Shown: positions 41,091-52,622, counted from the stretch's first letter. The stretch: DNA of 61,244 nt from Elusimicrobiota bacterium (GCA_016196755.1 JACPXC010000026.1:1-61244), one strand, 5' to 3'. Program-made: numbers and translations. Notes: generated by a model not told the origin, from the letters alone.

Positions 41091-41095
41091 TGTCC

Positions 41096-41506
41096 ATGGC
41101 CCAGTATCGAAAACGACGCATCGCGCACGGACCCAACAAGAACGAGGAGAAGGTCCGCCGCGGCCAGGAGGCCGAGACCCGCTCCCGTTCGACGTCCCTG
41201 GGCGAGCGCTTCCCCGCCGTCGACCGGCTGATCCTGGAACTGACCGTCACCGCCCCTCAGGACGGCTCCGTCGAGCGCTCCACGCGCGACATCTCCGCTG
41301 ACCAGGGCTGCGAGCTGACGCTGGGCTGTCCCGGCCGCTGCGGCCGCGGCGTCTTCGACTTGGCCGCCATGGTCACCGCCGCCGTCGAGGCGAAGAATCC
41401 CGCGGCCACCGGCGCCGCGGTCTGCCAGGAGCCGTTCTTGCCCGGCCTCCCCGACGTCTGCGGCGTGAAGGTCGACTGCCGCCTCACCATCACGTTCAAG
41501 CCTTGA
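41096..41506 (+). CDS. Cys-containing small protein of unknown function
   Basis: The 136-residue protein has a basic N-terminus (AQYRKRRIAHGPNKNEEKVR) and six cysteines in two groups: CELTLGCPGRCGRG and CQEPFLPGLPDVCGVKVDC. These could bind zinc or form disulfides, though no signal peptide is present. Between them is a FDLAAMVTAAVEAK helix. Its stop overlaps the TTG start of the cytosine deaminase gene, so the two are coupled. No family recognised. Confidence 0.65.
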   Translation: MAQYRKRRIAHGPNKNEEKVRRGQEAETRSRSTSLGERFPAVDRLILELTVTAPQDGSVERSTRDISADQGCELTLGCPGRCGRGVFDLAAMVTAAVEAKNPAATGAAVCQEPFLPGLPDVCGVKVDCRLTITFKP

Positions 41507-41949
41507 GCGCCCGGGACCCGGGACTCGAAGCCGCCGTGGCGGAGGCCCGCGCCGGCCTCGCCGAGGGAGGCATCCCGATCGGCTCCGCCCTGGTCATCGA
41601 CGGCAAGGTGGTCGGGCGCGGCCACAACCGGCGGGTCCAGAAGGGCAGCGCCGTGCTCCACGCCGAGATGGACTGCCTGGAGAACGCCGGACGGCTCAAG
41701 GCCGCGGACTACGCGCGCGCCGCCCTCTACTCCACCCTATCGCCCTGCGACATGTGCACGGGCGCTCTGCTCCTCTACAAGATCCCGCGGGTCGTCGTCG
41801 GGGAGAACCGGACCTTCAAGGGCCCGGAGGACTACTCGCGCTCGCGCGGCGTGGACCTGCGCGTCGTCGACGACGCGGAGTGCGTCCGGCTCATGCGGGA
41901 ATTCATCGCCGCCAAGCCCGCGCTCTGGAACGAGGATATAGGCGTCTAG
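41503..41949 (+). CDS. cytosine deaminase, yeast FCY1-like (CDA fold)
   Basis: The 148-residue protein matches fungal-type cytosine deaminase along its length: HAEMDCLENAGRL with the zinc His and catalytic Glu, YSTLSPCDMCTGALLLYKIP with the two zinc cysteines, VVGENRTFKGPEDYSRSRGV and the C-terminal WNEDIG, which closes the active site in the yeast enzyme. It converts cytosine to uracil. It starts at TTG within the stop of the previous gene (TTGA). Confidence 0.92.
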   Translation: MSARDPGLEAAVAEARAGLAEGGIPIGSALVIDGKVVGRGHNRRVQKGSAVLHAEMDCLENAGRLKAADYARAALYSTLSPCDMCTGALLLYKIPRVVVGENRTFKGPEDYSRSRGVDLRVVDDAECVRLMREFIAAKPALWNEDIGV

Positions 41950-41955
41950 ACGGGC

Positions 41956-43455
41956 TTACGCCTTGCCGGCCGCGCGCTCTTTAGCGAGCACGCTGTGGTG
42001 GCGGCCGTAGGAGAAGTAGATCACGAAGCCCAGCCCCAGCCATACCGCCAAGCGCACCCAGTTCTCCACCGGCAGCGAGAACATGAGCAGCAGGCAGAGC
42101 AGGATTCCCGCGACCGGCAGTGCCGGTGAGAACGGGACCCGGAACGGCCGCTCGGCCTCGGGATTAGTCCTGCGCATGATGAGGACGGCCGCGCAGACGA
42201 TGACGAAGGCCAGCAGGGTGCCGATGTTGACGAGCTCGGCGAGTATGCGCAGCGGCACGAGCGCTCCGAGAAGCGCCACGACCACGCCGGTCAGGATGGT
42301 CGACTTGTAGGGGGTGCGGAACTTCTCGTGCACCGCCCCGAAGAAGCTCTGCGGGACCAGGCCGTCGCGCGCCATGGCTAGGAACACGCGCGGCTGGCTC
42401 AGCATCATGACGAGCAGCACCGAGGTGATGCCGGCCAGCGCCGCCGCCGAGATCAGAAACTGCGCCCAGGGCAGGCCGACCTGCCGGAAGGCGTCGGAGA
42501 CCGGGGCGTCGATGTTGATCTTGTCGTAGGGCACCATCCAGGTCAGCACCGCCGACACCGCGATGTAGAGCACGGTGCAGATGATCAGCGAGGCGATGAT
42601 GCCGATCGGCACGTCGCGCTGGGGGTTCTTGGCCTCCTCGGCGTGCGTGGAGACCGAGTCGAAGCCGATGTAGGCGAAGAAGATCATCGCCGAGCCGGCG
42701 AGGATGCCCAGCGGCTCGCCGCCGGCCCCGGTCTGGCCCCAGATGGTCTTGCCGAAGAAGCTGATGCCGCCCCAGCCGTAGGGCGCGAAGGGGGTCCAGT
42801 TCTCGGGCTTCACGTAGAAGGCGCCGACGACGATGACGAATAAGACGACGGCGACCTTCAAGATCACCATCGCGGTGTTGAATTTGACGCTCTCCTCGAT
42901 GCCCTTGACGAGGACGACCGTGACCAGGAGCGCGATCAGGATGGCCGGCAGGTCGAACCAGGTCCCGGTGGCCGAGATCAGGCCGGTGGCGGGGTTGAAG
43001 TCGAAGGGGGCGTTGGTCAGCACTTTTGGTATCTGCATCCCGAATATACCTATGAAGTCCTGAAAATAGTGCGACCAGCCGTGAGCCACGGTGGCCGAGG
43101 CCACGGTATACTCGAGGACCAGGTCCCAGCCGATGATCCAGGCGAAGAGCTCGCCCAAGGTGGCGTAGGCGTAGGTGTAGGCGGAGCCCGCCACCGGCAC
43201 CATCGAGGCGAATTCGGCGTAGCAGAGCGCCGCGAAGATGCAGGCGATGCCGGCCACGATGAAGGAGACGATGAGCGCGGGGCCGGCCTTGTCATGGGCG
43301 GCCACCCCGGTCAAAACGAAGATGCCGGTGCCGATGATGGCGCCGATGCCGAGGCTGGAGAGCTGGACGGGGCCCAGCACGCGCTTGAGGCGGTTCTCGT
43401 GCTTCATCTCCTCCAGCAGCATGGCCAGAGGCTTCTTCGCAAAGAGATAGTTCAT
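41956..43455 (-). CDS. APC-family amino acid permease
   Basis: The 499-residue protein has about 12-14 membrane helices and typical APC/cationic-amino-acid-transporter sequences: SLGIGAIIGTGIFVLTG in helix 1, AGIACIFAALCYAEFASMVP, and AMIFFAYIGFDSVSTHAEEA. It resembles YfnA-like permeases. The substrate is probably a cationic or neutral amino acid. CATAAT (43463-43468) lies seven bases before the ATG. Confidence 0.92.
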   Translation of the reverse strand: MNYLFAKKPLAMLLEEMKHENRLKRVLGPVQLSSLGIGAIIGTGIFVLTGVAAHDKAGPALIVSFIVAGIACIFAALCYAEFASMVPVAGSAYTYAYATLGELFAWIIGWDLVLEYTVASATVAHGWSHYFQDFIGIFGMQIPKVLTNAPFDFNPATGLISATGTWFDLPAILIALLVTVVLVKGIEESVKFNTAMVILKVAVVLFVIVVGAFYVKPENWTPFAPYGWGGISFFGKTIWGQTGAGGEPLGILAGSAMIFFAYIGFDSVSTHAEEAKNPQRDVPIGIIASLIICTVLYIAVSAVLTWMVPYDKINIDAPVSDAFRQVGLPWAQFLISAAALAGITSVLLVMMLSQPRVFLAMARDGLVPQSFFGAVHEKFRTPYKSTILTGVVVALLGALVPLRILAELVNIGTLLAFVIVCAAVLIMRRTNPEAERPFRVPFSPALPVAGILLCLLLMFSLPVENWVRLAVWLGLGFVIYFSYGRHHSVLAKERAAGKA

Positions 43456-43470
43456 GGGCGCTATTATGCC

Positions 43471-44196
43471 CTATTTGTATTCGATGTAGGCGCTGTCGAC
43501 CGCGGTCTGGATCGACATCGGGGACACGAAGGAGCGCTGGCGCCAGTAGTGCCGGTCGTCCTGCCAGCCGACGGTCTCGACGACGTCGGAACCGTCCTTG
43601 CCGGAGTGGACGAACTCCTCGGTCTTCTCGACGACGGCCTGGCCGTCGAGCACCACCTTCCACGACACGGACCAGCGCGCCTTGCCCTTGTCCTCGGGCG
43701 CGGAGCGGATGCGCAGGGTTACCTCGGCCTTGCGCTCGAGGCGCGTCCCGTCGGCGGCGTAGGTGGCGTAGGGCAGGGTCTCGAAGAACTGCGCGTCGTT
43801 CTTGGCGCCCTTCTCGTGGGAGACGTTGCGCTCGGTGCCCGGCATAGCGTGGTAGGTGAAGCGCGGGCGCAGGGTGTTCTCTCCGCGCTTGACCACGATG
43901 GGGGCGTAGTAGCGCGTCACGCTGCTGACGTCGTAATAGAGGAGGTGCTTGCCGGGCCTGATCGCCGTGAGACTGCGGCGCAGATGGTCGCCCGGCCGGC
44001 CTTCGAGCGTCAGGCGCGGACCGTGGTCGAGGACGACGTCGGTCCGGACGTTGAAGTCCTCGAAGCTCACCACCGTGCGCTTGTAGCGGACGACCCCAAG
44101 CGCGGCCAGGGCGCCGAGGACGACCAGGGCCGCGGCCAGGCGGAACCTGTCGACCTTGGTCGGGTCGGCGGCGTCCGGCGGGGCGTTGTCGGCCAT
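43471..44196 (-). CDS. membrane-anchored protein of unknown function
   Basis: The 241-residue protein has a cytoplasmic N-terminus, one membrane helix (FRLAAALVVLGALAALGVV, about 18-36) and an extracytoplasmic domain of about 200 residues that is largely beta: SFEDFNVRTDVVLDHGPRLT, LLYYDVSSVTRYYAPIVVK, RWSVSWKVVLDGQAVVEKTE. Family unknown. TAAACT (44204-44209) lies seven bases before the ATG. Confidence 0.72.
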   Translation of the reverse strand: MADNAPPDAADPTKVDRFRLAAALVVLGALAALGVVRYKRTVVSFEDFNVRTDVVLDHGPRLTLEGRPGDHLRRSLTAIRPGKHLLYYDVSSVTRYYAPIVVKRGENTLRPRFTYHAMPGTERNVSHEKGAKNDAQFFETLPYATYAADGTRLERKAEVTLRIRSAPEDKGKARWSVSWKVVLDGQAVVEKTEEFVHSGKDGSDVVETVGWQDDRHYWRQRSFVSPMSIQTAVDSAYIEYK

Positions 44197-44259
44197 CGCT
44201 GGGAGTTTAGCCGGAATTGTTAGGATTGCGCCAGAAACTTCTGATCAGGTACTCGAGTT

Positions 44260-45054
44260 TTACATTCGGGTTCCGAACCCGAACTCGTAGGCCAGCCCTA
44301 CCGACGCCCCGCGCGTGGCGGCCGTATTCCCCGCCGAGGTCGTCCACTGCAGGCGCGAGGTGACGCCCAGCCCCGAGCGATGGAAGGCCGCCAGGCCGCC
44401 CTCCAGCGTGAGGTACGGCCCGACCCCTTCGGTCCTCCTCGGCGTGAACGGCCCGAGGAACTTATAGGCGTAGAAGATCCCCGTCCCCGGCCACAACGTG
44501 GACAGGCCGTGCGGCCTGAGGGTCCAGGACTGGCCCAGCGGCACCTCCGCGACCAACGTGATCGGCACCCCTAACCCCAGGGCGATCGCGGTATCGGGGG
44601 TGAAGCTGGAGCGCTTGCCCGCCGTCAGGACGTTGAACGAGGCCGGGTAGTTCGCGATGGTGAACGGCGCCACGAGGCCGAAGGCCAGCGTGAGCTTGCT
44701 CGCCCCGACCGCGTAGGCCTTTCCGGCCATGCCGCGCACGCTGCCCCCCGCCACCGACATGTCGATCCGCCCGGCGGGACCGCCGTCGGAGGTGCCGGAC
44801 ATGATGGCCGCGTCGGAGCCGAGGAAGAGCGCCCACTCTTTGCCGATCCCCTGCCGGAGGGTCCAGAAGAAGACCGGCCCGGACAGCGAGTGGCCCTTGC
44901 CGTCATAGCTGGCGTAGCCCCCGCCGAAGCCGAAGGCGGAGCGGGAGTCCGGCCGGTCGGAGATGAAGCCGGGCGAGGTCAGCGGCAGGAACTCCTGGCG
45001 GGCTTGGGCGGGGAGAGCGGCGGCGAGGACGACGAGGAGCGTGGCTGATCGCAT
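44260..45054 (-). CDS. predicted outer-membrane beta-barrel-like protein
   Basis: The 264-residue protein has a signal peptide (RSATLLVVLAAALPAQA) and alternating hydrophobic strands with Gly and aromatic residues (SAFGFGGGYASYDGKGHSLS, GPFTPRRTEGVGPYLTLEGG). It ends with GASVGLAYEFGFGTRM. A C-terminal aromatic residue is absent, so assembly by the BAM machinery is uncertain. TAGAGT (45060-45065) lies five bases before the ATG. Confidence 0.68.
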   Translation of the reverse strand: MRSATLLVVLAAALPAQARQEFLPLTSPGFISDRPDSRSAFGFGGGYASYDGKGHSLSGPVFFWTLRQGIGKEWALFLGSDAAIMSGTSDGGPAGRIDMSVAGGSVRGMAGKAYAVGASKLTLAFGLVAPFTIANYPASFNVLTAGKRSSFTPDTAIALGLGVPITLVAEVPLGQSWTLRPHGLSTLWPGTGIFYAYKFLGPFTPRRTEGVGPYLTLEGGLAAFHRSGLGVTSRLQWTTSAGNTAATRGASVGLAYEFGFGTRM

Positions 45055-45155
45055 GCCTAACTCTAGCCGACGAACGTCGCGTTCGCCAGACCCAAGACCG
45101 TTTGTTCAAATATCATTCAGGCCTAAGGGCCTGCTGGATGGCTGGGCCTTTGGGG

Positions 45156-45161
45156 TATAAT
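45156..45161 (+). promoter_or_regulatory. consensus -10 (TATAAT), leaderless start
   Basis: A perfect TATAAT ends six bases before the ATG at 45168. No Shine-Dalgarno sequence is present. Confidence 0.6.
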
Positions 45162-45167
45162 CGGGCC

Positions 45168-45830
45168 ATGAACAGACTCCTGCTCGCCGCCCTCGTGCTG
45201 TCCTCCAACGTCGGCGCCGCCGTCGCCCCGAGCCTCCCTCAGCCGCTGCTCCGAGGCGCGGCCCCGACGGCCGGGCCGGTGGTCCAGGGCCGCCGCTACG
45301 TCAGCGCCTCGGTACGCGGCTCGCTGCGCGACCGCTGGGACGTCTCAGACCACCAGGGCCGGCTCTGGCTCAACATCTCCGCCATGGCCAACTCGGTCCA
45401 TTTCAGCGGCCGTCCCATCAGCGGCTCGATGTTCGGCGGCCCGAGCTCCTGGTCGATCTCGGGCGGCTCGGTGTCCGGCGGCATCTCGCGCTGGGGCGGC
45501 GGCATGAGCGTCAACGCCACGATGTACCGGCCGTCGCCGCGCCGGGTCCATTTCACGCTCAGCGCGAGCGGCCCGGCCAACGACCCGAACCGTCCCCCGT
45601 CGCTTTCGCTGCATTCGATGGATGCCAGCCTCAACTTCACGCCGAGCTTCAACGGCTACTCGCTCAGCGGCATGATCGACGAGGAGCGCTTCGGCGACGA
45701 GGGGCTGGCGGTGGCCTGCCTGGCGGCTTCTTTGGTCCTCAAGGAAGCCCAGGCCAAGCGCGGCGGCGGCCTGCCCAAGGCCGACTGGCTCCAGAAGAGC
45801 CCGCTCCTCGCCCCCCTCCTCAAGAAATAG
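45168..45830 (+). CDS. exported protein of unknown function
   Basis: The 220-residue protein has a signal peptide (MNRLLLAALVLSSNVGAAVA) and a Ser/Gly-rich beta-like middle (RPISGSMFGGPSSWSISGG, SVSGGISRWGGGMSVNATMY) and a more helical end (EEGL..LAVACLAASLVLKEAQA type). The repeated SxSGGS pattern suggests a beta-solenoid or a surface domain. No family recognised. Confidence 0.68.
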   Translation: MNRLLLAALVLSSNVGAAVAPSLPQPLLRGAAPTAGPVVQGRRYVSASVRGSLRDRWDVSDHQGRLWLNISAMANSVHFSGRPISGSMFGGPSSWSISGGSVSGGISRWGGGMSVNATMYRPSPRRVHFTLSASGPANDPNRPPSLSLHSMDASLNFTPSFNGYSLSGMIDEERFGDEGLAVACLAASLVLKEAQAKRGGGLPKADWLQKSPLLAPLLKK

Positions 45831-45858
45831 AGAATCCTTCCTCGCCGTAAACAAAATT

Positions 45859-45879
45859 GTAACCGGCGACGGTTACCCT
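45859..45879 (+). promoter_or_regulatory. inverted repeat overlapping a -10 element
   Basis: GTAACCG-GCGA-CGGTTAC (45859-45876) is a perfect seven-base inverted repeat that overlaps TACCCT (45874-45879), which ends seven bases before the ATG at 45887. It looks like a repressor site set on a leaderless promoter. The GTAAC half-site resembles those at 56308-56396. Confidence 0.4.
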
Positions 45880-45886
45880 CTTCCGT

Positions 45887-46342
45887 ATGAGACTGACCGC
45901 GCTCCTCGGCCTCCTGCTCGCGGCCTCCCCGGCCGGCGCTCAAACGGCGGGAGCCCTGAGCCGCGACCAGGCCCTCGACATGATGGTCGACGCGGTCAAA
46001 GGCTGGGGCGTGGAGCAAGACGAGGTGAGATCGGCCCAGGCTTTCATCAACGACCGCTCGTCCTGGGGGCCCGAGCTCAAGGCCGCGGCGGGCGTGGCGG
46101 AAGGCGCTATGGTCTATCTCCAAGGCATGAGCCTCAGCCATCGCTACCGGATGTGGCGCCTCAACCTGGGGACCCCGTCGGGCCAATCCCTCAACGACAT
46201 CGTGGCCGGCGGCAACGGCCGTCTTGCCAGCATCGGCCTTGGCCTGGGCCAGCGCTGGAGCGCCGAGGCTGTGCTCGGCCTGCGCGAAGGCCGCTTCAAC
46301 AACGACTCGCTCCGCTTCAACTACACGCTGAAGTTCGACTAA
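45887..46342 (+). CDS. small exported protein
   Basis: The 151-residue protein has a signal peptide (MRLTALLGLLLAASPAGA). The body is a helical N-terminal half (DQALDMMVDAVKGWGVEQDE) followed by beta-like sequence (GNGRLASIGLGLGQRWSAEA, NDSLRFNYTLKFD). The alternating pattern and aromatic end hint at a small outer-membrane-associated protein. Its TAA overlaps the TAG of the convergent transglutaminase-like gene. Confidence 0.65.
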   Translation: MRLTALLGLLLAASPAGAQTAGALSRDQALDMMVDAVKGWGVEQDEVRSAQAFINDRSSWGPELKAAAGVAEGAMVYLQGMSLSHRYRMWRLNLGTPSGQSLNDIVAGGNGRLASIGLGLGQRWSAEAVLGLREGRFNNDSLRFNYTLKFD

Positions 46343-47227
46343 GGTAACGGAGCGAACAGCTCCCGCGTCCCGCGCTTGTCCGCGGGCCCCAGCGCGTCTT
46401 TCCCGTCCTTGAGGACGATCCCCGCCGTCGGGAACGCGGGCCGGCACGGCTCTCCCTATGGAGGCGTTGGCCACCGGGATGTTCAGCGCCCGCAGGACGC
46501 CGTTGTAGAAGCCCAGGGCGCCCAAGCAGCCCGGCACGTAGCGCCAGCGCTCGGGACGGCCGTCGTCTTTCGGGAAGAGGATGCTCTCCACGGGGACCGG
46601 CCCTTTGTAGCCGTAGAGGGACCTTAGGTCGGAGCCCGTGCCGTCACGGACCTCGCGGCGCATCCAATCGGTCAGCGCGTAGACCATGGCCTCGGGCGTC
46701 TCGGCGATGAGCCACTTATCCTTCAAGAAGCCGTAGGTGACCCGCGGGTTCCAGGCGCTGGCGTCCCCCATGAGGGTGGTCAGGAAACGGTACCCGCCGT
46801 CGGGCTGGCGCGCGAACAGCGTGCGCGAGTCGAGCAGGTGCGCGCGTTCGTCGGCGTCCATGTCCTTGAGCGACCAGCCCACGGCCTCTTGCCGCTCGAG
46901 CCAGAGGCTATGGGCGGCGTGGGCGACGTACACCTTCCAGGCATGCTCGTCGGAGATAGAGCCCCGCCCGGTGTCGTCCATCGGCCAAGGCGGGCCTTTC
47001 AAGTCCGACCCGCCGCCTCCGTCGCGAAACTCCAGGGCATGGTCGAGGTCGACCTTCTGGAGCGAGGTCCACTCCTTGAACGGCTTCGGGCCATCGGGGC
47101 CTTCCCAGACCAGGCTGCGGGTTATCTTTCGGCCGGCGAGGAGCGACCGGTAGGGCTTGTAGCGCTGGCGGCCGGCGCATGCCGAAGACAGCGCGACGAC
47201 GAGGACCAGGAGGGCGGCACGTTTCAC
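46339..47227 (-). CDS. transglutaminase-like lipoprotein, frameshifted near its 3' end
   Basis: The product starts at GTG with a lipoprotein signal peptide (LVVALSSACAG; lipidated Cys17 or so). The core has the transglutaminase-like Cys motif VPGCLGALGFYNGVLRALNIP. After VANASIG the frame changes: a GGG in place of GG near 46459 shifts reading, and the natural continuation in the other frame is EPCRPAFPTAGIVLKDGKD...FAPLP ending at TAG 46339-46341. As written, translation would instead run on antisense through the opposite gene. It may be a pseudogene or a sequencing indel. Confidence 0.65.
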
Positions 47228-47232
47228 GGGGA

Positions 47233-47239
47233 TATTCTA
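47233..47239. promoter_or_regulatory. fully overlapping divergent -10 elements
   Basis: The seven bases TATTCTA serve both strands: plus TATTCT (47233-47238) is ten bases before the ATG at 47249, and minus TAGAAT (47234-47239) is six bases before the GTG at 47227. The gap between the two genes is only 21 bases. Confidence 0.6.
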
Positions 47240-47248
47240 ACATCAGGC

Positions 47249-47671
47249 ATGGCCAGCCGACTGCCGCCCAAGCTGCTCGCGTTCTACCGAGAGACGGATT
47301 ACGCCGTGAAGGGTCCCAAGGGGCGCTTCGTCCTGCGCGTCGGGACTGCCTCCAAGGAGTTGGCCGCCCTCCTCAAGTCCTCGCGCCATGCCTGCGCAGC
47401 GTTCATCACCGCCAGCAACCCTCTAGGGGAACCCACGTCGGCTGGGCTCAACGCGAAGGCCCTGGCCGCCCTAAAAGCCGACCTGGAGGCGGCGGACTGC
47501 CCGGTCCTGCCCGGCTTCGGCGAGGGTAGGCAGGGCTGGGCCGGCGAGGAGAGCCTGCTTGTCCTCGGCCTCGAGCGCGAGGCCGCCAAGCGCCTGGCGC
47601 GCAAGTACGGACAGAACGCCCTGCTGTGGGCGGCCCGCGACGCCGTGCCCGAGCTGATCCTGCTGCGCTGA
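47249..47671 (+). CDS. DUF3293 family protein
   Basis: The 140-residue cytoplasmic protein matches DUF3293: LLAFYRETDYAV, ACAAFITASNPLGEPTSAGLN and EESLLVLGLEREAAKRLARKYGQNALLW. The function of the family is unknown. The short upstream region contains only a -10-like element. Confidence 0.85.
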   Translation: MASRLPPKLLAFYRETDYAVKGPKGRFVLRVGTASKELAALLKSSRHACAAFITASNPLGEPTSAGLNAKALAALKADLEAADCPVLPGFGEGRQGWAGEESLLVLGLEREAAKRLARKYGQNALLWAARDAVPELILLR

Positions 47672-47687
47672 CCAGCCGAGCCCGGGC

Positions 47688-48428
47688 TCAGTTCCGGCGG
47701 GACTGCAGCTTGGCCAGAAGCCGCAGCATCTCGAGATAGAGCCAGACCAGCGTGACGATGAGGCCGAAGGCCCCGTACCACTCCATGTACTTGGGCGCGC
47801 CGGAGTCCGCCCCGCGCTCGATGAAGTCGAAGTCCATCACGAGGTTGAAGGCCGCCAGGCCGACCACGAAGAGGCTGAAGAGGATGCCCATGGGACCGTT
47901 GGAGTGGATGAACGGGATCTGCACGCCGAAGAACCCCATCACCATGTTGATGAGATAGAGGATCATGACGCCGCCGGTGGCCGCGGCCACGCCCAGGCGC
48001 ATGTTGTCGGTGACGGCGATGAGCTTGGAGCTGTAGGCCAACAGCAGGGCGAAGAGCGTCCCGAAGGTCAGACCCACGGCGTTCATGACGATGCCGGGGA
48101 AGCGCGCCTCGTAGGTGGCCGAGAGGCCGCCCAAGAGCAGCCCCTCGAGAGCGCCGTAGAGCGGCGTCGTGTAGGGCGCCGCGGTCTTCTTGAACACGGT
48201 GATAAGGCCCACGACCAGGCCGCCCAGGCCGCCGAGCAGCATGAAACCGCCGACGGGCTGGCCCTGGGCATGGCGCTCCCAGGTATACATGGCCGTCGCC
48301 ATGAGGATGAGGAGGGTAAAGCCGGTCTTGTTGACCGTGCCCTGGACGGTCATGGCCGTCCCTTCGCGCTCGGCGCGCAGCGAGCGGAAGGCGTCGTCGG
48401 AGAGCGCGGGGTTGCCGGAGCGCATCAT
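47688..48428 (-). CDS. Bax inhibitor-1/YccA family membrane protein
   Basis: The 246-residue protein has seven hydrophobic segments, including the family-typical TPLYGALEGLLLGGLSATYE, MDFDFIERGADSGAPKYMEW and GAFGLIVTLVWLYLEMLRLL. It fits the Bax_inhibitor_1-like (YetJ/YccA-type) family, in which conserved Asp residues mediate pH-dependent ion leak. It follows the small protein at 48433 by four bases and may be co-transcribed. Confidence 0.88.
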   Translation of the reverse strand: MMRSGNPALSDDAFRSLRAEREGTAMTVQGTVNKTGFTLLILMATAMYTWERHAQGQPVGGFMLLGGLGGLVVGLITVFKKTAAPYTTPLYGALEGLLLGGLSATYEARFPGIVMNAVGLTFGTLFALLLAYSSKLIAVTDNMRLGVAAATGGVMILYLINMVMGFFGVQIPFIHSNGPMGILFSLFVVGLAAFNLVMDFDFIERGADSGAPKYMEWYGAFGLIVTLVWLYLEMLRLLAKLQSRRN

Positions 48429-48432
48429 GGGG

Positions 48433-48675
48433 CTATTCCTTGGCCTTGAGCTCGGCGTCGTTGTCGGCGATGAAGGACTTGATGGCGTCGGCCGAGTCGA
48501 GGATCTTGATCCACTGCTCCTTGTAGAGCGTGACGGGGAAGCGGCCCATGCCGTAGAGGGACAGGGCGCCCTTCTGGCTGACCTTCAGCGAGATGCCGCG
48601 CGAGCTGGTTTTTTTAAGCGACGCGTTCTCGGCCTTCAGCTTCTCGAGTTCCGCCATCAGGGCTTCTTCGCTCAT
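48433..48675 (-). CDS. small conserved protein with coiled-coil N-terminus
   Basis: The 80-residue protein starts at ATG 48675 with AAGGAG eight bases upstream. A short leucine-repeat helix (AELEKLKAENASL) precedes a compact domain with KVSQKGALSLYGMGRFPVTLYKEQWIKILD and EDNDAEL-like end. I have the impression of a widespread small cyanobacterial/planctomycete family with the GRFPVTLY motif, but I cannot name it. An in-frame ATG at 48705 lacks a Shine-Dalgarno sequence. Confidence 0.7.
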   Translation of the reverse strand: MSEEALMAELEKLKAENASLKKTSSRGISLKVSQKGALSLYGMGRFPVTLYKEQWIKILDSADAIKSFIADNDAELKAKE

Positions 48676-48714
48676 AGGGTCTCCTTGGGGCGCCGTCACT
48701 TCCATACTACGAAA

Positions 48715-49568
48715 TCAGCAGTCGCGCAGCAGCGCCTCGGCCCGCGCCCGCGCGGCCTCGAGATAACGCAGTAAAGTCTCCTCGAAGTCGAGCTCGCCGC
48801 GCCAGAACGGCGGCACGCCGAGCTCCTTGAGCCGCGCCCCTGGCAAGGGCGCCCGCTCCAGGCGCGCGGGGGACGGCCCCCAGCCGGCGGGCAGCTCCTT
48901 TGGCAGGGCGAAGAAGCCCTCGATGCGGCCCGACAGGTCGGCCCCGGCCGGCTCCTTCTTCGGCCCGGCGCGGCGGACCGGGCTCCGGGACGAGCGCAGG
49001 AGGGTGAGGAGCTTCGTCCGGCTGATGCCGCGCAGCGTGAACAGGAGAAAGGGGTCGCGGTCGAACTCCTGGGCCAGGATGAAGTGCACGGCGGCGATGT
49101 GCTTGCAGGGGTTGGCGGCGTCGGGGCAGGTGCAGGAGGCGGCGATGTCTTGGCGCGAGGCCGGGAACAGCGGCTTGGCCTTCGGGAAGGCGTCCTCGAT
49201 GTCGCGCGGCATCTCGAAGGCCAGCAGCTGGGCCGGGAGCAGGGCCTGGCGCGACACCGCCGCGGCCACCCGGCGCCAATCCTTGGCCGCCAGGACGGCC
49301 AGCGCTATCGTCACCTCGTAGGGCTTTCCTCTGGAACCCTGCACGCGGGCCCGGACCTTGCCCGGGGCTACCCGGACCGCCAAGACCTGGCCCTTCTTGG
49401 CGTAGACCTTGCCGCGCTCGAGACGGGGCTGCCAGCCGAAGGACTCCAGCGCCGCGGTCCAGCGCCGCCCCCACCAGGTCTCCCCCACCTTGCCGCGGCC
49501 GGCGCGCAGTTTCAGGCCGCCGGAGACGGCCCGGGCCTTGCTGCGGAAGAAGCGCCGGGGAGGCGGCC

Positions 49569-49572
<4 letters not shown>
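48715..49572 (-). CDS. SWIM zinc-finger protein
   Basis: The 285-residue protein starts at GTG (49572) overlapping the SNF2 stop. The SWIM motif CTCPDAANPCKHIAAVHF (CxCx-n-CxH) is near residue 145. N-terminal residues (FFRSKARAVSGGLKLRAGRGKVGETWWGRRW) match the domain that accompanies bacterial SWIM proteins. Such genes are usually paired with SNF2-family helicases; the SWIM protein probably assists DNA or protein binding. The remaining sequence is helical with basic residues. Confidence 0.88.
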
Positions 49573-52529
<2,957 letters not shown>

Positions 52530-52535
52530 CCGGGT

Positions 52536-52541
52536 ATTTTA
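52536..52541 (-). promoter_or_regulatory. -10 element of the SNF2/SWIM operon
   Basis: Minus-strand TAAAAT ends six bases before the TTG at 52529; no Shine-Dalgarno sequence. Confidence 0.5.
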
Positions 52542-52622
52542 CTTCTATTGACCCGCTTGCGCCTCATACCCGCCGGTCCGGCCAGCCCCCCGTTCTCGGT
52601 TCCCTCCGCCCGTCTCCACGGC

